Positions 45,800-56,245 of a stretch of 64,000 nt of DNA are shown piece after piece. Under the pieces are notes generated by a model that was given only the letters and a program-made list of their open reading frames with translations, ran no database searches and had not been told where the DNA came from. The translations under genes and the position numbers were made by a program. The DNA comes from Polytrichum commune. Taxonomy: Eukaryota; Streptophyta; Polytrichopsida; Polytrichales; Polytrichaceae. Positions within the stretch are counted from its first letter, which is position 1. Every line of letters begins with the position of its first letter. The stretch spans positions 69,666,033-69,730,032 of the forward strand of contig OX485804.1 of the NCBI GenBank assembly GCA_950295325.1, written 5' to 3'.

Positions 45800-48137
45800 C
45801 ACAACACTTGGAATATTACTCGCACTCTATCACACTTGTAAGTTCAAGCACCTGCATGACCTCATTATAGGAGTATGTTGGAGCGTGAATGAACTTGTCA
45901 ATATTGTAATCCATCTTGCATAGAAATTTGAACACATAATAAAGATGCTTGCAATACACCCATGTTCCTTTCCTTCCTAATGACTAAGATGTTATTTTGT
46001 GAAGTCAGGGCATGTGCAAAGCAATATGTCACCACTTGTGACATGGTATGCAATGTCCTCTTTGGAGTTAATGTTGATCGACACTCCACATCCTAGATAT
46101 GAAATGGTACTTACTCCGACCATATAATAACCGTTCATGAGTCCAACGCTCTCCCATATTTTTTTTTTAATTGTCATCAGTGCTCCTAGATTGCGCCGCA
46201 TTGAACCTAGAATTTGGATGTGCATCTAGGTTTAGTGAAGCAAATTAATCCGTTTGGGAGATTAGGAGTGTTGCAATCGTGAATAGCATGCGGCGAGGAG
46301 AGCACCAATACCTCTTGCATTGAGAGATTGCTACACGTCTTCACCAACCATGTGTTGGGTATTACATGCAGATCCAACATGAATTTCTTTTTGCTATCAT
46401 TTACACAACACTTGATGTTGTGAGGGCTAAACCAAAACTCGTATTCCACATTGTTGGTGGAGCATTATTCATTCTTCAATCCTTTGTACATAGGAGTAGG
46501 GTTGCCATATTTGTCAGTTCCAACTTTGCCATTGCACAAAGCCCTAGTATTGGCTTGCAACGTCCAATATCTTTTTGTAAAGTTGGATGCAATATGCCAA
46601 TGGGAAGAAGGATAGCCAATCTCTAACACCAATGTGGTATGTACCACACCATGCTTTGCATAATTCCACATACTCCTCTATGCATATCATTTTAGCCCTA
46701 GTATTTGAGCGACGAAATGAGTAGATCACTTTGCTAGATTGATGTGAATCGCAGTCTGCATCTGGTAGCAGATTAATCTTCCATTTAGTAGATCCAAAAA
46801 GCTCAAACACCTCCAAAGTACAATCCTTAATGTTGAGATATTGCTTCCATGGGTAAGATGTCATGACATCTGCCAGTAGATTTGGATCTCCACACCTACC
46901 AACACACATCCAATTTTAAGGACGTGGAATCAAGGCCTTCACCAATAGAACCACCTTTCAATCACGACTTGTAATTTGCAATCTGCATGAATGCACGGAT
47001 CAAACCATCCACTATCGTTTCATACAAACAAGTCATTATGTTTCCGGATTGATGAAGTCACTTGTCATGCACAATCTTTGCAAGGGTATGTCTTGGCATT
47101 TCTGCATGTTCATCCATAGTTAGATACTGCAAACATTACATAAATTATAGTAGATCGTACGTATATTGGATACTTAAATGAGAGAATATTGCAAAATACA
47201 CAGTGATGATGTACTTACAAAAATCATATGATCATCCCATTGCTTATAACAAAAGTGCCAAAAGCCCAACGACTCGAAGAGCCCAATAATGCATCCTTTT
47301 GTGGCAGCTCCAAATGACAACTACCATGAACGAATGACATGATATTTAGTTTTCACTTCATATATAGTTTTTGCGTCCTTGTAGTCTTTGTATAGATATT
47401 TGTTTTGAATTTGTAAAGATGCCTTGATATACTTTTGCGTAACATTTTCCAAACTTGGTGACCAATGGAAAGACAAGTGCACTCGCGACCCACCATTGGC
47501 AGACTTGGGTCACCTTCACCATATATATTTTTGACCGCAATCCTATTGGCATGCGCATTGTTCGCCATGAAACCCCTTGAAATTTATGTTTGACACTCCA
47601 TTTTGCGGCTTGACATAATTCAAGTTTTTTTTTTCTTTCCAGAGGACAGTATGAGTTGCACAATCTTCGTATTCAAACTTCAAAATGTGGAAACCACATT
47701 CCTAGTCAATTGTCTGCACATGAACCTTAATGTGGTGGATAGAAGCGTGGATGATAGATTGGTAGTTATTAATTAGCCGATTTGGTGATGCCTCTACACC
47801 AAGCCCGAGCTTTGCAACCACACTTAAAGAGGACTTTCATTTTTTGGATATGTTGATATCGCTTTACAAAGTCCATATGTATTGTACCGGTGCCATTCAT
47901 TACAACCAAACTCCAACGTGATTGTGTCATGTATGCCATTACAATCATCGATGCACTACCGGTAAAAAACTTGAAATTTTTGTGCGCCCAATTATGTAGG
48001 CTACTAAAGCCTTCCTTGTTTGTGTCAATTGCTCCTACCATGTTATGGACATAGTGGGCATCAAGAATGTAATATTGTGAACTTCCTGATTTAGAGTATT
48101 TCAACCATATTGTATAGTACCCAAATACCCTTACCAA
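45800..48137 (-). pseudogene. Broken SWIM zinc-finger protein of probable transposon origin
   Basis: A series of minus-strand frames reads as one long degraded protein. In order they are 48137-47769 (YYILDAHYVHNMVGAIDTNK, HNWAHKNFKFFTGSAS, LFKCGCKARAWCRG), 47663-47358 (KKLELCQAAKWSVKHKFQG, MPIGLRSKIYMVKVTQV), 46909-46544, and 46225-45992 running on in another frame to about 45800. The last part has YHVTSGDILLCTCPDF, then in a shifted frame WVYCKHLYYVFKFLCK. This is a SWIM finger (C-x-C-x(n)-C-x-H), common at the C-terminus of MULE/FAR1-type transposases and related repeat proteins. I see no MULE DDE motifs, so the superfamily is uncertain. A fragment at 48539-48321 may be its N-terminal continuation. 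Confidence 0.6.
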
Positions 48138-48540
48138 TTGTTGCCTTCCATTTTTGTATGCCGAAAATGAATGTGTTGGGACGATGAGAGACCTTCGAGT
48201 TCACAATATTCTTTAGCAAACACATCTTATGGATACTATAATCTATTCATGCGGTTTGGTATGTGTTCACAGACGATTCTTTCATTTGTTGCACCCACTA
48301 GCTAGTCTTTGTAATTGTTTTTAACGAGGTTTTCTCGCATAGAGAGGAAGTAAAGTGTTGTTGTCATATGAGGATGGATTGGAAGCTTCATTTTGTTCCC
48401 ATGTTGGTTGGCATAACATGATGGACAGATCACCATATATTATGGCTCCAATTGTCACCACGTAACTTGTAATAAAACATGTCCCTTTGGTTACCTTGTT
48501 CTCACTCTCGTATGGTGGACAACTCCATTTCCAACTCAAC

Positions 48541-50307
48541 GTAGAGTCTTTGATAGATGACTTACTTCACAAAACCTCCATTCTCCATTGGTATCCATAA
48601 TGTAACATAATTATATCCTAGGCGACGCTTTGTGTTGGCAATATATTATATTTTATGCAACACTAAATTTACATATGTGGCTAGGAGGAAAGTTCTTCTT
48701 GGTTGCTCCAAATGTGCATTGGAGATATAATATCTACACTTAAGCAATTGTGCCACAATGACATGACTCCATGGAGTGTTACAAAACACTAGTTGGGCCT
48801 TCATTGCTCACCAACTGATACTACCAACCTCGTGTTCATTAACATTTATTTTTGAGAAAATTGGTGATCTTTAAGGCATGATGATTTAAGGACGTGAGGA
48901 TGCATGACAATTGTATTAGCAGGGGTTGTGGTGGTCCGAGAAGAAACAAACCCTTTACTAAAATGGTGGTTTCTACACATATATTGCAAAAACCACTATG
49001 AATTTACTCACAATGTAATTGCAATGTCTTATACTCCTATTTGTGATTTCTCCACAACCTTTGGGTGTAGTTGGTTCTCGCATAGCTTGAGAACGGATTT
49101 CATCCAAAGGTAGTGAAAAAATCATATTGGGTGTGACCACAATAATGTTGTGTGGAGGAGAGGGCCTAAACATTTGCACGAATAAACAATATTGAGTGTC
49201 ACCAGAAGACACCATGTGGAGCTTTAAACCTAAAACCTTCAAGAATAAAATAGTACCAAGTGTCACCCAAAAACGATGAGTGGATGGGAGGGTTTAAACA
49301 ATTTGTAGAAAGAAAAAAACACTCATGCATCGAACAATATACGGGGTCAACACATATGGTAAATGGTACAAGTGACTCGCTAAGAGCACCGAAGAGCTCA
49401 AAGTAGCTATTATGTCAAAACAACGATTGTTTTAAATGGTACTTCTCAAAGATTACGAGAGTCCCTTGTGGAATGCAAGTATTGAGCATCTAAATCTAAT
49501 GACCGAGCTAATGCGACAAGGAGGCATCTCAAGTTGTAGGAAGAACACAAGGGAAAGCCTAAAAGAACCATCTATCCACACTCTAAGAATGGCATGGATT
49601 CACATCCTAATGCCCATCCCCCAAAAGTGCTAGTGAAGAACAAAACATACTAAACTAATGGAGAGAAAAAAAAACCAAAAAATTGTAAATGAACACAATA
49701 GAATAGACAAAGACATAATAACTTAATCAATGAGTGCTCTAGTGGATGGAGCACAACACTCCAAATGCTTGTTTAGGATGCTACTAGGGTGTTATAACAC
49801 AAATCATTGTGGTGCCTCTGGGCGCAATGATCTGTACATGTGGTGAGATATTCTCCAACCCTAATGAAAACCCTCATGTACATGTGCATGAGCACTCCAA
49901 TCGCCTCTTTGCCGTGATACACTCAAACTCATGCGAAACCTCTTTGTACACCCTATGTGCATCCACACGACGTTAAAAAGGAAACACAACGAATGCAATC
50001 ATATGATGATGATGATGGGAATCACTGATAATTAGCACCTCTTATATGTGTCAAAGGTTGGTGCAATACATGACATCATGGTCATGGTGTTGACTATATC
50101 CCATGGTATGAACACGACGTGTTCGAAGTATGCTCATGTTCCAATTGGCTATGTCGCATGTTACATGACATGTCAAGTGTTATGCCCCATGTCTATGTGT
50201 CTAGGTCATAGGTGAGAGTCTTGAAGTCTGGTTCACACACGTCCTCGATTTGATTTGTTAGAATGACACCATGTTCTCTGCGGACACGCATGTTGGACCC
50301 CGCCATG
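48541..50307. other. Intergenic DNA with a short tandem repeat
   Basis: Three units of about 65 bp (49126-49320) share GTGTCACC/GTGTGACC, ATG(T)TGTGGA, TTTAAAC(CT) and TTTG(C/T)A(C/A)GAATAAA. No gene supported. Confidence 0.5.
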
Positions 50308-50680
50308 TGCCATAATTGGCAGCGATTGGTTTACCCTTCACCCTTTACAAACTTTGGCTTATATAATGTGAGGGGTGTAAACCCTAAACCCGTCCGTAGT
50401 TGGGGCTTGGGAGGCTTGTTCAGAATAGATTAAAATACGTAAGTGATGTACGCTGTAATAAACTGTAAACACGCCTAGGCAGTTGCACATCATTGTGCAT
50501 ATGCCATAGTTGGCAGCGACTGGTTTAGCCTTCCCCTTTTACAAACTTTGGCCCATATAATGTGAGGGATGTAAACCCACAACCCGCCCATAGTTGGGCT
50601 TGGGAGGCCCGTTCAAATACGTAAGTGGTGTACGCTGTAATAAACTGTAAACACACTCAGGCAGTTGCACATCATTGTGC
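50308..50680. repeat. Tandem duplication, two units of about 195 and 178 bp
   Basis: Unit 1 (50308-50502) and unit 2 (50503-50680) both contain CATARTTGGCAGCGAYTGGT, TTTACAAACTTTGGC, ATATAATGTGAGG, GTACGCTGTAATAAACTG and CAGTTGCACATCATTGTGC. Unit 2 has a small deletion. It lies about 1.3 kb upstream of the DUF4057 start codon. Confidence 0.85.
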
Positions 50681-50734
50681 GAAGTCATCCACATGGATGA
50701 GACCTGACAGGTCAGGACGAGAACCGTAGAACTT

Positions 50735-51931
50735 TCTAGTTGGCCCTGCCCCGTTGTCAGACAACGGGTCCCACCACCCCTGGTGACCTCCCCCCCACCG
50801 GATCGGGCCGGGTCAGTGTGGCTCGGCCGGGCCTCCCACAAGGCCCGGCCCGTGCAGGCGGTTCGGTCCCTGCTGCTGCCTTGCAGGAGCTCGGGCCTGA
50901 GCGATGGCGGACCTCCTCCTGCCTTGCAGGGCCATTCTCTCGCATTGCAGCGCACAACGAGGCACACATTTCGCTCTCTCCTTCCGCCATTGCTCTCGAT
51001 ATTCCCCTGCTTTCCGCACTCCCGGTGCTCCCTGTTTTGCGCTTTTCCGTGCCTCAAACGGCCGCCTGGTCGCTGTGGAACGTACGGGTTGTTTCAAGTT
51101 TGTCATCTCAACGAAGCCAGGGGAGACCGCTTACAAGTTCTGCCATTGCAGCCTGATTCCCTGCTTTTCGCGGCACTAACTTATTTCGCGCTTTTTCCTG
51201 CCTCAAACGGCCCGCTGTTTGCTGAGAACGGGCTGTGTTTTCAAGTTTTTGTCAAGTCTCGATTTCTAGGAAGGGGAGGCAACCGAGACTGCTCACTTGT
51301 GCCATTGCTCGCCTGATTCCCTGCGTTTCGCCTTTCCTGTTTCGCGCGTTTTCGTGCCTTAAACGGGCCCCGCTGGTCGCGGAGACCTGGTTGTTGTTTC
51401 AAGTTTCAACTTCGAGGAAGAGGAGACTCTGCTCCTCTCTCTGCCTGGTTTAAACTTCGCACGTGACGTGGTTGTTCGAGCGGGAGAGGCATTGCTTGCA
51501 GTGCGAGTTTTGAGTTTCAATTTGACTTATCATCACGAGTGGCGAGAGAGAGATAGAGAGAGAGAAAGAGAGAGCATAGTGGCGTGTGTCAGTTGTAGCT
51601 GTCAGACCTGAAGCTCGAAGACGAGCGAGCGGGCTGTGGGTTAGTTTTGTGCACGTAGCAGCGGCGGGCATGGTTGTTGTGGCTGCTTAACTTATTAAGA
51701 CGCGGCATTTGCTAGGACGGACGGATTAGAGGTATAATGACGTCGCGGTTGATCATGCGAAGGACGGTTGAGTAATATTTTGCGCGGGCGGGGAAATCGA
51801 GTTGAGGTGACGGAGAGGACTTGTGTGTGCTTCCACGCTTAGGGGAGAGTGAAGAGGAGGTGCAGTCACCATCGACATTCCTATCGACATCAGGATCGTT
51901 CGTGGAGTTTTGTTTGAAGCAAGCTATCGCA
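50735..51931 (+). promoter_or_regulatory. CpG- and GC-rich upstream/leader region of the DUF4057 gene
   Basis: Composition changes abruptly near 50740 from AT-rich to GC-rich with many CpG, and stays so up to the start codon. This is where promoter and 5' leader would be expected. It contains three ~150-bp repeats (51045-51440) and a GA microsatellite (51541-51575). Overlapping frames of up to 177 aa on both strands follow from the GC content. No TATA box stands out. Confidence 0.5.
51045..51440. repeat. Three degenerate ~150-bp tandem repeats
   Basis: Units begin at GCCTCAAACGGCC (51051), GCCTCAAACGGCC (51200) and GCCTTAAACGGGCC (about 51356). Each continues with GCTGKTYGCKG, GTTTCAAGTTT and, in the first two, TGCCATTGC and CTGATTCCCTGC. 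Confidence 0.75.
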
Positions 51932-54900
51932 ATGCCAGTCGATTACGCCAGCCCTGCTCCTAACAGGAGAGGTGCGACCCCTCCAGGGGGCGTTTCCACC
52001 ATCGACCTTTTCAGTTGGTCCGAAGGCCCGGACACCACTCGCTCCCCTGCTATCGTGCGGCATAATGCTTCCAACGACAGCAATCCTTTTCTACATGCTT
52101 CCGATCAGAGCAACTGCGAGAGTCCGGTCGGCCGTCCTACTATACGCATGCATCAGGTGTGCACCATGAACCACCGAGGGGGAGAGAGAGTGAGAGAGGC
52201 AGAGATCGTTGTTCGAATCACTAACATTGCTATATTGTAGTAAGTGTAATGCCTTGTTATAAACAAGTGTTGATGTCATTGTCTGTACCTCTCAGTGACC
52301 AGGCGTCTTACATAGTTAAATGATAGCAGAGTCCGCCAACGGTGAGTGGTGCAATTGAAGCCTGTTAAAAGTACACGGAGGGAGGAAGGGAGAGAGTGAG
52401 AGAGAGGTGGAGATCGAGGTTCGAATCATCAACATTGCTATCGTGTAGTAAGTGTGAGGCTCAATAGTACGAGAGACACTCTATCTTACGATTACCTTGT
52501 TAGAATGTCGATGTCATTTTATGTATCTCTGAGTGACCAGGCGTCCTGCATTATCTGAATGATAGCAAGAGTCCGTCAACGGTGTGTGTTGCAATTGTAG
52601 CCTCTTAAAACTTCACGGAGGGAGAGAAAGGAAGGGAGAGAGTGAAAGGTAGGGAGAGATCGTGGTTCGAATCAGCAGCATTGCTATCTTGTAGTAAGTA
52701 AGTGTGAGTCTCAACAGTGCGAGACACTATCTCTTACGTCTACCTTGTTACAATAAACAAGTGTTGATGTCATTGTATGTACCTATATCTGAGTGACGAG
52801 TCGTCCTACACTATCCAAATGATATGAAGTCCGTCAAAGGCGAGTGTTGCAGTTGAAGGCTGTTGAAAAGTATACATATCTTTCTGAGTGTGTGCCTCAT
52901 TCATGGACGAAAATCCTTGCCCGATGCCTTTGCACTACTTGCTGATTATTTTGTGCACGTTTCTCTCAGAATGCTTACCTTCGTAGAAAGCCTTGAAACA
53001 GTCTCAAAAGCAGCGTCCACCTTCATCACTGTTTATGCTCACCTATCACTCCTTTAGCCCTGCAGAGAATATTACTCTGCGCAGGTTTGCTAGATTTTCT
53101 GGAAGGTCCTTGAGCAATCGCCCGGAGTTCAAAAATCCTTCTGCGTTCGCTCCCCGGTTCAAAACTGAAGGGATCCAAGCAAGACACCCTTACTTGGAAG
53201 GACTAGAATGTTACTCATTGGTTTGAGCGGTTTAATAAAAGTGAGGTCAAAAACTCGTTGCACTAAGTTCAATAATCTAGTGATCATCAAACTATTCGTG
53301 GAGATAGTCTGTTTATTCAGCCACATTGTTGCTGGACAGATCTGTGCGTCCGGATCGTTTGGTTGCAGGTCTGCAGCTCGTCTAGTGTAAAGCTCTGATC
53401 TCTGCATTCGTTGGCTTGGATTCTGATAAAGCTTCCTAAGCTCTAATTTGACTTTGATGATATGTTGTCCCTTGCAGCCTGCAGGAGGTGTTAGCACAAT
53501 AACCTTTGGGGAGCAACTCTCATCCGAAGAAGCTGAAGCTCTGCTGAAGAAGTAAGCTACTTCTCTTTCCAGTCTAATTTAGCTACGATGTATTTCGGAG
53601 ACTTTTTTGTTCAATACAGGAAAGACGATAGCAAGTCAGCATTGAGGTTTCAATTTTTTTGCCAACCACTTTACTACATACCCAGTCTAGGTTTCACCTT
53701 GTTGATACAGCATGTGACTGGCACACAAGACTTTTTGGATAATTGTAGTGGTACATCAGAACACCTTTTCCTCGAGTCTTATACAAGTTTGGACGGAACA
53801 TAGTGAAGCAGAGGATGTGTTTGAGGACATTGAATGGGTCAATAAAAAAAAATTATAGTGATGGAAGTCATTCACTATTCAAGTCTATCAGGTGAAAATA
53901 GATCCAAGAGAAGTTAGGCTAATAAAATCCTGACTTCCCTTAGAAAGAATGGAAAGAAGATCTAGTTCAATGTAGTACGCCCTCAGAATATACTTCATCT
54001 AATAGTCTTCGCTGCTACATGGTGAGTTGTCAATGTTGAAGTTTGAAAAGTTTGCAATTTTTTGAAGAGCTTGATTTTCTAGGACCTGAGTGTATCACAT
54101 TTCGTGATACTTGACATTTCATTGGTTGAAAGCCTGTCATGTCATGTCATTCCACTCTTGTATCCAACTTGACAGCATCTCCTGGAATAAACTGCAAATA
54201 GTAACTTTCTGCATACTTGTCTGTAGACGGCCTGGGTCAGACTTCAAGAGGAGAGAAATGCATGGAAGTGGCATTTTCAATGGCAGTGGCTCAGGTCAGA
54301 GCGATGGAAATGGGGCACATGCAGATAGAACTACTGTGCGAATGCACCAGGTAATTATTGCTCTCTGTATGTCTCCTTCCTTGGTTATCAAGATTTACTT
54401 GGTTTTGAAATGTAAGGGCCATCACTGTATCCTACAGCATCATCTCCATCACTCATCAAAGACTTGATTTGAAAATTGTTCAGTCACTCTGCTTGTTTTT
54501 TGGTTGCCACTTTTTTCCTCATTTATGTCATTGTATGTGTTCCAGCTTATCATTAACATAGGTCTAAATGTTCAGCTCATTTGAACAACAGAAGAGTGAT
54601 ATTTGATCTCAGTAAATATTTATAGATCAGCCAGGTTTTGTTACAGGCTCTATTTAAATGATGATAACAACTGATGAACTTGAGGGTCAGGAGATGTTGC
54701 CGAATTACAGCAACTACAGCAACCAAGAGGGCGAACACAGTCAAATGCTAAACACAAGGAACTAAATGGAAGCAACGTATTTCCTGTAGGTTTGAAATTC
54801 ACCTGCTCAATACTAAATTTATACTCCTGACATGTGGCGGAGCAATTCATAATTGACCTATTAAATGCCAGAATTCAATTACCTACTGTATAGTGGTGAT

Positions 54901-56245
54901 GAGTACTAACAGTCAGTAGTTGCTGGGAATCACAGCAAGCAAGATGTCGGCCCACGTCAGATGCCAAAGCTAAGGAATTGAATGGAAGTAACATTTTTGG
55001 GTACCTTAACATTGATTGCTCTGACTCTTCACCACGAATTATGAAGGAGCATCAAGAATGCCGCTACCCTCCACATGACCTGCAACGAAATGTTTGTAAC
55101 GTTTCTAGCTTATAAATAAGTTATTCTTTAATATCAATACTCCTGAGTGTGGAAAAACCCTTGAAAGAGCTGATACAGCTGTGATATGTCTCAAAATGGA
55201 TACCACTTATCCTAGGAGAGAGGAATCAATGGTGTGCACTTGTACCAATCTTGGACTGGTCCTAGCACTTTCTAGGCCCTTATTTGTAGTTTCTATCTGA
55301 CAAGATATTAAAGTTAAAGAACCGAATCAAAGTGCAGTCCCTTGGCTGTGACCAATGGTGGTTAAGAGATTGTTGTTGATTTGCGAAAAAACAATCTTTG
55401 GATCTATTTCGAGTTGGGAAGTTTACTTTTTCTTAATTCAAAATCGCACAAGGAATCATGGACTCCACAAAATAATAACAATTGTGCTTATATTCTCTCA
55501 GCCTGCTGGTGGAGTTAGTCAAATTTCATTTGGTGGGGAGGAATGTGCTTCACCAAAGAAGCCAGTCACGATTCCTGAGGTGGCAAAGCAGAAGGAGCTT
55601 AGTGGTACAGTGGAGACTACTGATGACGCTACAGCAAGACGGTGCTTCTCAAATGCAAAAGCTAAGGAATTGGTTGGCAGCAACATCTTTGGGCCTGCTC
55701 CTGTAGAACCAAAGAAACATAATAGATCTTTGGAGATGAGGGAAGAGATAAAGGCTGCAGGGTCCGAAGCTGCACAACCCCGAAGTGTCCACACTTCAGT
55801 GAAAGTCTCCAATGTAAGTTGGAAAACTGGGCTTCTGCACGAGGATTTCAATAGAACAGGTTGAGAGTTCTAGTCTGATTTAACCAGTGTAACTGTTCAT
55901 CAGATATCTACAGATTAGACTACATTGATCACTGAATTATGATTCTTTTGAATGGTTCAGCCTGCAGGAGGGCGGAGTCAGATATCATTTAGCTCAAAAG
56001 AGGAGGCTGATGCTGTAACCCACAGCAAAAAGCATGAGATGAAGAGTGCAGAACTTTCAGGACACGATATATTCAGTGAAGGGAACAACTATGCAAACAA
56101 GAACCAGCAACATCATCTTAGCCAGGCGAAGCTCAAGGAGATGTCTGGCAGTGACATCTTCTCAGATGACAAACCTAGAGCCCGAGATATCATTGGTGGT
56201 ATCAGAAAACCACCTGGTGGAGGAAGCAGCATCTCCCTTAACTAG
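51932..56245 (+). CDS. DUF4057 family protein (HN1-like repeats), five exons
   Basis: Exons 51932-52156, 53478-53551, 54227-54350, 55502-55813 and 55961-56245 join in phase through GT-AG introns to give 339 aa. The N-terminus has the family signature STIDLFSWSE, then GRPTIRMHQ. The body is repeats that open with PAGG(V/R)SxI(T/S)FG and close with a (H/V)GSGIF or (L/M)xGS(N/D)IF motif, e.g. AKAKELVGSNIF and AKLKEMSGSDIF. EECASPKKPVTIPEVAKQKE and the end GGIRKPPGGGSSISLN are near-diagnostic for the plant DUF4057 family. Length agrees with family members I recall (about 300-350 aa). The repeats resemble animal HN1/Jupiter proteins, which are microtubule-associated, but the plant function is not established. 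The ATG is the first in frame before the conserved N-terminus. Confidence 0.93.
52170..52866. repeat. Three tandem ~230-bp units in DUF4057 intron 1
   Basis: Units start near 52172, 52380 and 52620. Each has a GAGAGAGTGAGAG-type stretch, GGTTCGAATCA, CATTGCTATC, TAGTAAGTGTGA, TGATGTCATT, GAGTGACCAGGCGTC and AGAGTCCGYCAACGGTG. The first unit starts within 20 bp of the exon 1 donor. Confidence 0.85.
54693..54788 (+). pseudogene. Exon 4-like relic 1 in DUF4057 intron 3
   Basis: The conceptual translation SNAKHKELNGSNVFP aligns with SNAKAKELVGSNIFG encoded by exon 4. Upstream similarity is weaker (QPRGRTQ versus ATARRCF). An in-frame stop lies just upstream and no in-phase acceptor is visible, so it is not part of the normal transcript. 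Confidence 0.7.
54920..55002 (+). pseudogene. Exon 4-like relic 2 in DUF4057 intron 3
   Basis: QARCRPTSDAKAKELNGSNI followed by FG aligns without gaps to the ATARRCFSNAKAKELVGSNI-FG part of exon 4. The DNA match is strong around GCCAAAGCTAAGGAATTG. Weak similarity may continue to about 55110. No PAGG start or usable splice acceptor was seen. Confidence 0.75.

Noticed and set aside
46544-46909. Independent small host gene of 121 aa
   Set aside because: It lies in order between other pieces of the SWIM relic on the same strand, so it is read as part of that broken gene.
50539-51316. Overlapping frames of 138-177 aa on both strands in the GC-rich block
   Set aside because: All arise where GC is high and stops are rare. 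They overlap each other, cross tandem repeats and contain no domain. The block is better read as promoter/leader.
52200-52680. GGTTCGAATCA repeats as tRNA B boxes
   Set aside because: No A box, no cloverleaf stems and no acceptor pairing around them. They belong to an intronic tandem repeat.
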